8,211 bases of DNA from an uncultured Treponema sp. (GCA_947176045.1 CAMWPF010000053.1:1-8211), one strand, 5' to 3'; numbered from the stretch's first letter, positions 1-6,633 are shown. Notes: generated by a model not told the origin, from the letters alone. Numbers and translations: made by a program.

Positions 1-2299
1 TCGCCAGCGCGGGGCGGATGGCGCGCCCCGTGAACAGCGAGACGAACGTCGTCGCCATCGTGATTCCGGCGCTCGGCCCGTCCTTCGGCGTGGCGCCTTC
101 GGGAATGTGGAGGTGCACGGTGTTGCGCTCGAACCATTCCGGCTCCTTATCCTTCCGCTCAAGGACGTAGCGCTTCGCCCAGTTCATGGCGATGGCGGCG
201 GACTCCTTCATCACGTCGCCCATCTGCCCGGTCAGAACCAGCTCCGGCTTTCCGGGGAACGAGACGCTTTCAATCAGCAGCGTGTCGCCGCCCATGCTCG
301 TCCACGCAAGCCCGATGGCCGTGCCCGGAACGTCCGCCTTCTTGATTTCGCGCTCGTCGAAGACGGGCTTTCCGAGGTACGCCTCCAAGTCCGGGGCGTC
401 GATTGCGAACTGCCTTCCGGCGTCGAGGAACGCCGATTCGGTGATTTTTGAGACGTCCTCGTCGCTCCGCCCGTCCGCCTTGGCGCGCTGCACGGCGTCG
501 GCGTACTTCTTTCCGGCTTCCGTCATCATCTGCGCGACGAGCTTCCGATGGATCTTGTCGAGGCTCTTTTCATAGTTCCGGACGCCGGCCTCCCGCGCGT
601 ATTCCTCCGCAATTGCGAGGAGCGCTCCCTTCGTGTACTTGACCTGCCCCTTCTTGAGTCCGTTTTTGGCAAGGTTCTTCGGAATCAGATATTTCTTCGC
701 AATTTCCAGCTTTTCCTGATCGATGTAGCCGGAAAGCTGGATGATTTCCGCGCGGTCGAGGAGCGGGCTTGGAATCGAATCGAGCGTGTTCGCCGTGAGG
801 ATGAAGAACACGTTGGAAATGTCGAACGGCAGATCCAAATAGTTGTCGCGGAACGATACGTTCTGCTCCGGGTCGAGCACTTCAAGGAGCGCGCTGGACG
901 GATCGCCTTGGACGCTCGAACCCATCTTGTCGATTTCGTCAATCATGAATACGGGCGCCTTGGTGTGCGTGATTTTGAGTCCCTGGATGATTTTTCCGCA
1001 CATCGCGCCGATGTACGTCCTGCGGTGGCCCTTGATTTCCGCCTCGTCTCGCATTCCGCCGACGGAGAAGCGGTAGAACGGCTTGTTCATGGCGTTCGCG
1101 ATGGAGCGGCCGATGCTCGTCTTGCCCACGCCCGGCGGTCCGACGAGCAGCAGGATCGAGCCTTTGTTGTCCTTCTTGAGCTTCCGCACGGCGAGGTACT
1201 CCATCACGCGCTTCTTCACGTCGTCCAGGCCGTAATGGTCGCTTTCGAGGATCTTCCCGGCGTTCTCGAGGTTGTAGCGCTCCGCCGGAACGTCGTTCCA
1301 CGGCAGCTGCGTCACCAGCTCAAGATAGTTGCGCGAAACCGTATATTCCGGCGAATTCGGCTCCATGAGCTGGAATTTTTCCAGCTCGCTTTCGACAGCC
1401 TCCTTGATTTCGCCGTCAAAATGGAAGCCGGCAATCTTGTCCTTGAACTTCTGGTAGTCCGTGGCGTTTCCATCCGCGTCCGTCCCCAGCTCCTCCTGAA
1501 TCGAACGCATCTCCTCGCGCAGGAAGTATTCGCGCTGGTTCTTTTCGACCTTTTCGTTCAGCTCGTGCTGGATTTTTTTCTGCACGCGCAGCAGCTCCTG
1601 CTCCTTCTTGATGTAGACGAGCACCTGTTCCATGCGCTGGCGCACGTTCAGGATTTCGAGGACGCGCTGCTGCTCGTTCTTGTCGATGTTCAGGATGGAC
1701 GTGATGAAGTCGGCGATCTTGCCCGGATGGTCGATGTTGACCATGTTGAGGCGCATTTCCTCCGAAAACAGCGGATTGTTCTCGCTGACTTCCTTCATTT
1801 CGCTGATGAGCGCGCGGGTGAGCGCCTTGACTTCAAACGTCGAATCTTCCTCGTCCTCAAGGTATTGGACGGCTGCGACAATCGGCGCCGTCGGATGCAG
1901 GGCGCGCCTGATCTTGAAGCGCTTGATTGTCGAAATGAATATGTTGATGCCGCCGTCGGGCAGGTTGATTTTCTTGATGATGCGCGCCGCCGTGCCGACG
2001 CTGTGCAGATCCGCCGCCGTCGGCGTGTCCGCATCGTTCTTGAGCATGACGATTCCGATGTAGCCGTCCTCGTTGTACGCGCGCTCGACAAGCTTCGCGT
2101 CGTCGGAATTGGTGATCATGAGCGGCGTGAAAATTCCGGGGAATATCGGGCGGCCTTGTAGCGGAACAATTGAAAGCTTGTTCGGAAGCATCTGCTCCGC
2201 GGGCAGTATCTGCCCTGCCCCTTGCTGTCCGGAATCCTCTGTATGTTCAGAAGGAGCAAGCTCCTCCGGTTCTTCTGTCTGTTTTTTTTCTTTTGCCAT
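1..2299 (-). CDS. lon: ATP-dependent Lon protease (LonA type), C-terminus cut by window edge
   Basis: Lon is a cytosolic hexameric AAA+ serine protease that unfolds and degrades damaged and regulatory proteins. The minus-strand frame from the ATG at 2299 is open to base 1 and gives 766 residues. Visible parts: an acidic, probably disordered tail (1-36), the substrate-binding N domain starting LPNKLSIVPL (38 on), a helical coiled region (about 200-330), Walker A GPPGVGKT (387-394), Walker B VFMIDEID (450-457), sensor-1 region LTANTLD (501-507), the LLDR arginine (516), sensor-2 region AGVRN (571-575), then the protease domain with catalytic Ser743 in PKDGPSAGI. The catalytic Lys and the last part of the domain lie beyond the edge. 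An in-frame TGA sits two codons before the ATG, so this is the earliest start. No Shine-Dalgarno precedes it; Met37 (codon starting at 2191), preceded by GGAG at very short spacing, is the alternative. About 28 extra residues lie between the ATPase and protease domains compared with E. coli Lon as I remember it. Identity is certain; the exact start is not. Confidence 0.97.
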   Translation of the reverse strand, partial: MAKEKKQTEEPEELAPSEHTEDSGQQGAGQILPAEQMLPNKLSIVPLQGRPIFPGIFTPLMITNSDDAKLVERAYNEDGYIGIVMLKNDADTPTAADLHSVGTAARIIKKINLPDGGINIFISTIKRFKIRRALHPTAPIVAAVQYLEDEEDSTFEVKALTRALISEMKEVSENNPLFSEEMRLNMVNIDHPGKIADFITSILNIDKNEQQRVLEILNVRQRMEQVLVYIKKEQELLRVQKKIQHELNEKVEKNQREYFLREEMRSIQEELGTDADGNATDYQKFKDKIAGFHFDGEIKEAVESELEKFQLMEPNSPEYTVSRNYLELVTQLPWNDVPAERYNLENAGKILESDHYGLDDVKKRVMEYLAVRKLKKDNKGSILLLVGPPGVGKTSIGRSIANAMNKPFYRFSVGGMRDEAEIKGHRRTYIGAMCGKIIQGLKITHTKAPVFMIDEIDKMGSSVQGDPSSALLEVLDPEQNVSFRDNYLDLPFDISNVFFILTANTLDSIPSPLLDRAEIIQLSGYIDQEKLEIAKKYLIPKNLAKNGLKKGQVKYTKGALLAIAEEYAREAGVRNYEKSLDKIHRKLVAQMMTEAGKKYADAVQRAKADGRSDEDVSKITESAFLDAGRQFAIDAPDLEAYLGKPVFDEREIKKADVPGTAIGLAWTSMGGDTLLIESVSFPGKPELVLTGQMGDVMKESAAIAMNWAKRYVLERKDKEPEWFERNTVHLHIPEGATPKDGPSAGITMATTFVSLFTGRAIRPALA

Positions 2300-2305
2300 A
2301 TATCA

Positions 2306-2334
2306 AATATACTTGCCCCGCGCAGATTCGGCAA
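2306..2334 (-). promoter_or_regulatory. lon promoter, sigma70-type
   Basis: On the minus strand TTGCCG (2334-2329) and TATATT (2311-2306) are separated by exactly 17 bases, close to the housekeeping sigma consensus. Only six bases lie between the -10 box and the lon ATG, so the expected transcription start, about seven bases past the -10, falls on or beside the A of the start codon. No heat-shock CIRCE-like repeat is seen here. Confidence 0.65.
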
Positions 2335-2354
2335 CCGTTTTCCAGTTGTTTCGA

Positions 2355-2366
2355 CGGCGCACGCCG
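2355..2366. other. Short palindrome between divergent lon and tRNA promoters
   Basis: CGGCG, two bases, CGCCG forms a perfect 5+5 inverted repeat near the middle of the 44 bases between the two divergent -35 boxes. It could be a regulator binding site or simply GC-rich chance; it has no partner copy elsewhere in the window that I noticed. Confidence 0.25.
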
Positions 2367-2378
2367 CTTCCGGGGCAC

Positions 2379-2407
2379 TTGCGGCGGAGGCTGTTTTTCG
2401 GTATGAT
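2379..2407 (+). promoter_or_regulatory. tRNA-Arg promoter, sigma70-type
   Basis: TTGCGG (2379-2384), a 17-base spacer and TATGAT (2402-2407) stand nine bases before the first base of the tRNA. The predicted start is about 2414, so the 5' leader removed by RNase P would be only a few bases long. Confidence 0.65.
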
Positions 2408-2416
2408 GAAGCATCT

Positions 2417-2490
2417 GATCCATTAGCTCACCTGGATAGAGCGGCCGCCTCCTAAGCGGCAGGTAGTGCGTTCGAATCGCATATGGATCA
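2417..2490 (+). tRNA. tRNA-Arg, anticodon CCT (reads AGG)
   Basis: A complete cloverleaf can be drawn by hand. The acceptor stem GATCCAT (2417-2423) pairs with ATGGATC (2483-2489). The D stem GCTC/GAGC encloses a loop with GG (2434-2435). The anticodon stem GCCGC/GCGGC (2444-2448, 2456-2460) is perfect and its loop CTCCTAA places anticodon CCT at 2451-2453. The variable loop is AGGTA. The T stem GTGCG/CGCAT has one G-U pair and the loop is TTCGAAT. The discriminator base is A2490. The CCA end is not encoded (ACT follows), so CCA-adding enzyme must supply it. CCT reads the arginine codon AGG, which occurs a few times in the neighbouring lon gene. The tRNA has its own promoter and terminator, and it runs convergently towards fhs. 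Confidence 0.96.
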
Positions 2491-2496
2491 ACTGAG

Positions 2497-2539
2497 AAGG
2501 GCTGCCGAACCGTATGGCTTCGGGCAGCCCTTTGTTTTT
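2497..2539 (+). terminator. Intrinsic terminator of the tRNA-Arg transcript
   Basis: A 10-bp perfect stem, AAGGGCTGCC (2497-2506) with GGCAGCCCTT (2523-2532), encloses a 16-base loop that can pair further inside (CCGAA with TTCGG, alternatively registered). TTTGTTTTT follows on the plus strand (2531-2539). It begins seven bases after the tRNA. The minus strand has no T-run after the same hairpin, so it is oriented for the tRNA. fhs transcripts arriving from the other side would still meet the stem 15 bases past their stop codon. Confidence 0.85.
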
Positions 2540-2554
2540 GCCGCGGCTCCGCGC

Positions 2555-4246
2555 TCAGAACAGGCCGGAGACGACGCCGTCGTCGTCAACATCGATGCCG
2601 AGCGCGGCGGGCGACTTCGGCAGCCCCGGCATGGTCATGATTTCTCCGGCGAGGACGACGACGAATCCCGCGCCCGCGTACAATTGGACGTCGCGCACCG
2701 GGAACGTGTAGCCTGACGGCGCGCCGATGAGCTTCGGGTCGTGGCTGATGGAATTCTGCGTCTTCGCCACGCAGACGGGGAGGCGCCCGTAGCCGTCCGC
2801 CTCCAGCTGCCGCAGCTTTTGGAGCGCGCCGCCGTGGAATTCCACTCGTCCGGCGCGGTATAGTTCGGCTGCAAGCGTTTTGATTTTCTCTTCCAGCGGC
2901 AGCTCCAGCCCATACAGCGGATGGAATAGTGCGTCCGTCTGATCCGCGCCGCAGAGCGCGACGACCGCCTCCGCCAGCGCTTCCGCGCCGGCTCCGCCCT
3001 TTTCCCAGCTTTCGCACACGACGGCCTGCGCTCCCGCTTCTGCGCAGAGCTGGCGCAGGCGCGCAATTTCTTCGTCCGTGTCAGACGAGAATTTGTTTAC
3101 TGCGACCACTGACGGAACGCCGAATTTTGCGACGTTTTCGATGTGCGTCTTGAGATTCCGGAAGCCGCGTTCGACCGCCGCGACATCCGGCTGGGAAAGC
3201 GCGTCCTTGGCGGTGCCGCCGTGCATTTTGAGCGCGCGGATGGTCGCGACGATGACGGCCGCGGACGGCGCGATGCCGGCGGCGCGGCATTTTATGTCGA
3301 AGAATTTTTCCGCGCCGAGGTCGGCGGCGAATCCCGCCTCCGTAACGACGTAGTCGCTGGCTGCGAGCGCGCACAGCGTCGCGTTGACGCTGTTGCAGCC
3401 GTGCGCGATGTTTGCGAACGGGCCGCCGTGGACAAAGACAGGCGTCTTTTCGAGCGTTTGGACGAGGTTGGGGCGGACGGCGTCCTTGAGCAGCGCGGCA
3501 ACGGCGCCGGTGCAGTTGAGGCTTCCGAATTTCACCGGCTGCCGGCTGTAGTTCTGCGCGATGACGATGTTCGAGATGCGCTCCTTCAGTTCGGAAATGG
3601 TGCGCGACAGGCAGACGACCGCCATGATTTCCGACGCGACGGCGATGGTGAAATGCTCCTCCCGCGGAACGCCGTTCGGACGGCCGCCCAGTCCGACAAT
3701 CGCGGAGCGAAGCGCCCGGTCGTTCAAATCGACGCAGCGCTTCCACGAAATGGTGCGCGGATCGATGCCCAGTTCGTTGCCCTGCTGGAGGTGGTTGTCG
3801 ATGAGCGCGGAAATCAGATTGTTTGCGATGGAAATGGCGTGGATGTCGCCGGTGAAATGCAGGTTGATGTCTTCCATCGGAACAATCTGCGCGTAGCCGC
3901 CGCCGCACGCGCCGCCTTTGACGCCGAAGCACGGGCCGAGCGACGGCTCCCGCAATGCGACCGCCGCGTTCTTTCCGATTCTCCGCAGCCCGTCGCCCAG
4001 TCCGATGGAGACGGTGGACTTTCCTTCTCCGGCGGGCGTCGGCGTGATGGCAGTGACGAGGATGAGCTTTCCGCGGCGCGCAGGATCTGCCGCCTTCTTT
4101 TGCAGCGCGCGCAGCTCCGGCATGGCGAGCTTCGCCTTGTAGGGGCCGTACTCTTCGAGGCCGGACGGTTCGACGCCCAGCTTCTGTGCGATGTCGGCAA
4201 TCGGGAGCATGGTGTTTTGGTGTGCAATTTCAATATCGGAACGCAT
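2555..4246 (-). CDS. fhs: Formate--tetrahydrofolate ligase (10-formyl-THF synthetase)
   Basis: The enzyme joins formate and tetrahydrofolate, using ATP, to give 10-formyl-THF. This feeds purine synthesis and fMet formation, and the methyl branch of the Wood-Ljungdahl pathway in acetogens. The 563-residue product matches the family length (about 555-560). It starts with the typical MRSDIEIA; the P-loop TPTPAGEGKST is at 68-78. GPCFG (104-108) is followed by the glycine-rich KGGACGGGYAQ, and VHGGPFANIAHG is at 272-283. The C-terminus has MTMPGLPKSPAA, a family hallmark. The ATG at 4246 follows GAGGG at four bases (4255-4251) and gives the canonical N-terminus; the stop is TGA at 2557-2555. It has its own promoter and a leader of about 60 bases with two hairpins, so it is probably a single-gene unit. 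No folD, ftfL or acetyl-CoA pathway partner is visible, so an acetogenic role cannot be claimed from this window. Confidence 0.97.
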   Translation of the reverse strand: MRSDIEIAHQNTMLPIADIAQKLGVEPSGLEEYGPYKAKLAMPELRALQKKAADPARRGKLILVTAITPTPAGEGKSTVSIGLGDGLRRIGKNAAVALREPSLGPCFGVKGGACGGGYAQIVPMEDINLHFTGDIHAISIANNLISALIDNHLQQGNELGIDPRTISWKRCVDLNDRALRSAIVGLGGRPNGVPREEHFTIAVASEIMAVVCLSRTISELKERISNIVIAQNYSRQPVKFGSLNCTGAVAALLKDAVRPNLVQTLEKTPVFVHGGPFANIAHGCNSVNATLCALAASDYVVTEAGFAADLGAEKFFDIKCRAAGIAPSAAVIVATIRALKMHGGTAKDALSQPDVAAVERGFRNLKTHIENVAKFGVPSVVAVNKFSSDTDEEIARLRQLCAEAGAQAVVCESWEKGGAGAEALAEAVVALCGADQTDALFHPLYGLELPLEEKIKTLAAELYRAGRVEFHGGALQKLRQLEADGYGRLPVCVAKTQNSISHDPKLIGAPSGYTFPVRDVQLYAGAGFVVVLAGEIMTMPGLPKSPAALGIDVDDDGVVSGLF

Positions 4247-4271
4247 GGAACCCTCGTTTTGGAATGTGTGG

Positions 4272-4308
4272 CCGTCCGAAGCGTGCCGGACGGGATTTGT
4301 TTCAATCC
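4272..4308 (-). promoter_or_regulatory. Structured fhs 5' leader, two hairpins
   Basis: Reading the minus strand, GGATT (4308-4304) can pair with AATCC (4297-4293) around a six-base loop, almost at the predicted mRNA 5' end. CCGTCCG (4293-4287) then pairs with CGGACGG (4278-4272) around an eight-base loop. The two stems share base 4293. No T-run follows, so it is not an obvious attenuator, and I cannot match it to the known tetrahydrofolate riboswitch. It may stabilise the mRNA or be a binding site. Confidence 0.4.
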
Positions 4309-4312
4309 GCTT

Positions 4313-4341
4313 ATTCTACAGCAGAACGTTTTGAATGGCAA
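4313..4341 (-). promoter_or_regulatory. fhs promoter, sigma70-type
   Basis: On the minus strand TTGCCA (4341-4336), a 17-base spacer and TAGAAT (4318-4313) give a good housekeeping promoter in the gap between rsuA and fhs. The predicted start is near 4306. This makes fhs transcription independent of the gltA-rsuA unit upstream. Confidence 0.7.
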
Positions 4342-4358
4342 GGTTTGGCGGCTGGCTG

Positions 4359-4379
4359 CCGGACGCGCGGCGCGTCCGG
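4359..4379 (-). terminator. Probable 3' hairpin of the gltA-rsuA transcript (no U-tract)
   Basis: A 9-bp perfect stem, CCGGACGCG (4379-4371 on the minus strand) with CGCGTCCGG (4367-4359), has a three-base loop. It begins 16 bases after the rsuA stop and ends before the fhs promoter. No T-run follows, so it is either a non-canonical or Rho-assisted terminator, or a 3'-protective structure. An upstream CCGGA (4390-4386) could compete by pairing with TCCGG (4380-4376) of the left arm. Confidence 0.45.
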
Positions 4380-4395
4380 AGAAATTCCGGCGCGG

Positions 4396-5154
4396 TCAGC
4401 GTTCGCCACCGTGGACGAGCAGAGCCGCCTCTTCTACGGAAAGCTCCCGGTACATTCCCGGCGCCAGCGAGGGATCGAGCGCGAGCGCGCCGATGGAAAG
4501 CCGCTTGAGGTAGGCGACTTCGTTTCCCGCCGCGGCGAACATCCGCTTGACTTGGTGGTACTTTCCTTCTGTGATGGTCAGCTCCGCCTCCGTGCTGGAA
4601 AGCCACCGGATTTCAGCGCTCCGGCAGTCCGCCTCCGGCTCGTTGTCCTCCGCAGCGATGTGGATGCCCGCGGAAAACTGTCCGGCAATCTGCCGCCGCC
4701 GCTCCTCCGTCTCGGGATTTTTGAGGCGGACGAAGTAGGTTTTGGGCAGATGGGATTTCGGCGAGATGACGCGGTGGATGAGCGCGCCGTCCGTCGTGAA
4801 GACGAGCAGCCCCTCTGTGTCGATGTCGAGCCTGCCGACGAGGTGGAGCGCTCCGCGGAGGCGCTCCGTCCGATACTCCGGGGCGAGCAGGTCGAATACA
4901 GTGCGGTGCAGCCCGTCCTTGTTCGCGCTTACGGCGTCCTGCGGCTTGTTCATCATGAGGTGGATGTTCGCGCGCAGGGAGAGCCGCCTGCCGTCCACGG
5001 CGACTTCGTCGCGGTCTGGATCCACCTGCGTCCCCGCGTCGGTCGTGCGGATTCCGTTCACGGTGATGCACTGCGTCCGCAGCAGCTTTTTGACGCCCTT
5101 GCGTGTTCCAAGCCCTTCGTGGGAAAGCAGCTTGTCGATCCGTTGTGTGCTCAT
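4396..5154 (-). CDS. rsuA: RsuA-family 16S rRNA pseudouridine synthase
   Basis: This family converts a uridine of rRNA to pseudouridine; RsuA itself modifies 16S U516. The 252-residue product starts with an S4 RNA-binding domain (about 1-50, RIDKLLSHEG then ITVNG). The catalytic domain has GRLDIDTEGLLVF at 107-119, with catalytic Asp110. The later ITEGKYHQVKRMF (194-206) is closer to RsuA (YHQVKRM) than to RluB/RluE (NREVRR), so 16S is the likelier substrate; that is inference from motif wording. The ATG at 5154 places the S4 domain at the N-terminus. The frame is open further upstream (to 5277), but that stretch overlaps citrate synthase and has no S4-like content. Only 11 bases separate it from the gltA stop, with AGGCG as a weak ribosome site, so it is almost surely co-transcribed with gltA. 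The stop is TGA at 4398-4396. Confidence 0.92.
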   Translation of the reverse strand: MSTQRIDKLLSHEGLGTRKGVKKLLRTQCITVNGIRTTDAGTQVDPDRDEVAVDGRRLSLRANIHLMMNKPQDAVSANKDGLHRTVFDLLAPEYRTERLRGALHLVGRLDIDTEGLLVFTTDGALIHRVISPKSHLPKTYFVRLKNPETEERRRQIAGQFSAGIHIAAEDNEPEADCRSAEIRWLSSTEAELTITEGKYHQVKRMFAAAGNEVAYLKRLSIGALALDPSLAPGMYRELSVEEAALLVHGGER

Positions 5155-5165
5155 GGATGCGCCTG

Positions 5166-6530
5166 TCAGCTGCGGCTTTTCAGCGGAATGTACGGGCGCG
5201 GCTCGCAGACATTTTTGTATGCAGGGCGGTAGATCCGTCCGCCTGCGACCAGCTCCTCGATGCGGTGCGCCGACCATCCTGCGATGCGTGAAATGGCGAA
5301 GATCGGCGTGAACAGCTCGCGCGGAATGTTGAGCATTGAATAGATGAAGCCGGAGTAGAAGTCCACGTTCGTGCAGATCTGCTTGCCGGACTTGTGCAGC
5401 TCCATGAGCAGGCCTGGCGCGACGGATTCGATGGTGCGGTACAGGTGGAATTCGTCGAGGCGCCCCTTTTCACGCGCAAGCTGCTCCGCCTTCTCCCGGA
5501 GCAGGAGCGTGCGCGGGTCGCTGACGGTGTACACTGCGTGTCCCATGCCGTAGACAAGCCCGGTGCGGTCGAATGCTTTTTTTGTCGCGATTTTATGGAT
5601 GTAGTCTGTAATTTCCGCCTCGTTGCTCCAGTCTTTGACGTTCGCCTTGATTTCGTCCATCATTTCCACGACGCGGATGTTCGCGCCGCCGTGCCGCCGC
5701 CCTTTGAGCGAGCCGATTGCCGCGGCGATGGCGGAATATGTGTCCGTGTCTGCGGATGAGACGACGTGGACGGTGAGGCTTGAGTTGTTTCCTCCGCCGT
5801 GCTCTGCGTGGAGGATAAGGGCAAGGTCGAGGATCCGCGCCTCCAGCTTCGTGTACTGCGAGTTCGGGCGGATCAAATGAAGGAAGTTTTCCGCCGTCGA
5901 AAGCTCCTGCTGCGGATTGTGGATGTACAGGCTCTTTTCTTCGATATATCTGCGGCGCGCCTGATATGCGTACGCTGCCAGCGTGGAGAAGCGCGAAATC
6001 AGTTCGATGCACTGGCGGAGGATGTTCGCGACGGAGCGGTCCTCCGCATGCCTGTCGAAGGAATAGCTTGCGAGGACGCCGCGCGCCATCTTGTTCATGA
6101 TGTCGGGCGACGGCGCCTTCAGAATCATGTCTTCTGTGAAATTCTGCGGAAGCACGCGGCATTTGCCGACGAATTCCCTGAATTGATCCAGCTCCTTCTG
6201 CGTCGGAAGCTCGCCGAACAGCAGCAGGTAGACGCACTGCTCGAAGCAGAACTGGTCGTTCTGCTCGGCGTCCCGCACGATGTCCGTAACGTTGTAGCCG
6301 CGGTACATGAGCCTTCCCGGCACCGGCACCTTCTCGCCTGTTTCCGAAATGTCATAGCCGACGACGTCGCCGATTCTTGTCAGTCCGACGAGGACGCCGG
6401 TTCCGTTCGCATTGCGCAGCCCGCGCTTGACATCGTACTTTATATAGAGGTCGGGATTGATGGGATCATTGAGTTCTGTCAATGTCGAAAGTTTTTCTAA
6501 AAACCGTTCATTTTTGTGCAGCATCTCCAT
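5166..6530 (-). CDS. gltA: Citrate synthase (bacterial citrate/2-methylcitrate synthase family)
   Basis: The enzyme condenses acetyl-CoA with oxaloacetate to citrate, the entry to the TCA cycle and, in anaerobes with an incomplete cycle, to 2-oxoglutarate and glutamate. The product has 454 residues from the chosen start. Catalytic residues expected from the family are present: substrate-binding HAEHGGGNNS (241-250), His280 in RRHGGAN, His331 in GMGHAVYTVSDPR, and Asp390 in NVDFYSGF. The HAEHGGGNNS form and the length of about 450 recall the longer anaerobe/Firmicutes-type citrate synthases rather than the E. coli hexameric enzyme; 2-methylcitrate synthase activity cannot be excluded. Start choice: a GTG at 6560 would add ten residues but has no ribosome site, whereas the ATG at 6530 follows a perfect AGGAGG at five bases. 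It is the first gene of an operon with rsuA. No aconitase or isocitrate dehydrogenase is nearby. Confidence 0.95.
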   Translation of the reverse strand: MEMLHKNERFLEKLSTLTELNDPINPDLYIKYDVKRGLRNANGTGVLVGLTRIGDVVGYDISETGEKVPVPGRLMYRGYNVTDIVRDAEQNDQFCFEQCVYLLLFGELPTQKELDQFREFVGKCRVLPQNFTEDMILKAPSPDIMNKMARGVLASYSFDRHAEDRSVANILRQCIELISRFSTLAAYAYQARRRYIEEKSLYIHNPQQELSTAENFLHLIRPNSQYTKLEARILDLALILHAEHGGGNNSSLTVHVVSSADTDTYSAIAAAIGSLKGRRHGGANIRVVEMMDEIKANVKDWSNEAEITDYIHKIATKKAFDRTGLVYGMGHAVYTVSDPRTLLLREKAEQLAREKGRLDEFHLYRTIESVAPGLLMELHKSGKQICTNVDFYSGFIYSMLNIPRELFTPIFAISRIAGWSAHRIEELVAGGRIYRPAYKNVCEPRPYIPLKSRS

Positions 6531-6535
6531 CGCGA

Positions 6536-6541
6536 CCTCCT
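6536..6541 (-). promoter_or_regulatory. Ribosome binding site deciding the gltA start
   Basis: A full AGGAGG stands five bases before the ATG at 6530. It lies inside the longer open frame that could begin at GTG 6560, so it argues strongly for the shorter protein. Confidence 0.85.
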
Positions 6542-6582
6542 GAAATGTATATTTATTCACTGGCTAAAAACACTTTCTCATA

Positions 6583-6611
6583 ATTATACAAATTTACTGC
6601 GTCTCTATCAA
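6583..6611 (-). promoter_or_regulatory. gltA-rsuA operon promoter, near-consensus
   Basis: TTGATA (6611-6606), a 17-base spacer and a perfect TATAAT (6588-6583) sit in an AT-rich patch just 22 bases past the UMP kinase stop. The predicted start is near 6576, giving a leader of about 46 bases. It is the strongest-looking promoter of the window, which fits a highly expressed central-metabolism gene. Confidence 0.85.
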
Positions 6612-6633
6612 GGTGCCGCGGGGAAAAAGATGC

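Noticed and set aside
548..2161. A 537-codon open frame on the plus strand opposite lon
   Set aside because: It is exactly antisense to an unmistakable lon coding region. GC-biased third positions leave the opposite strand open, and its product shows no family motif.
2116..2334. A 72-codon minus-strand open frame overlapping the lon start
   Set aside because: Different frame from lon, includes the lon promoter, has a Lys/Arg-rich low-information product and no support.
2300..2416. CIRCE or other known heat-shock operator upstream of lon
   Set aside because: Neither the TTAGCACTC/GAGTGCTAA repeat nor a similar long inverted repeat is present; only the short GC palindrome is seen.
2417..2490. 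Integration site of a mobile element at the tRNA-Arg 3' end
   Set aside because: tRNA-Arg(CCT) genes are common attachment sites, but there is no integrase, no direct repeat of the tRNA 3' end, and ordinary housekeeping genes lie on both sides.
4247..4312. Tetrahydrofolate riboswitch in the fhs leader
   Set aside because: The leader is too short and its two simple hairpins do not resemble the known THF aptamer layout.
3143..4513. A 456-codon open frame on the plus strand opposite fhs and the end of rsuA
   Set aside because: Antisense shadow of fhs and part of rsuA, running across the fhs promoter, arginine/alanine-rich, with no recognisable domain.
4186..5232. A 348-codon open frame on the plus strand opposite rsuA
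   Set aside because: Shadow of rsuA; it crosses the real fhs start and promoter and has no ribosome site or domain.
5155..5277. A 41-residue N-terminal extension of RsuA starting at 5277
   Set aside because: It overlaps the citrate synthase gene, and the S4 domain begins exactly at the ATG at 5154.
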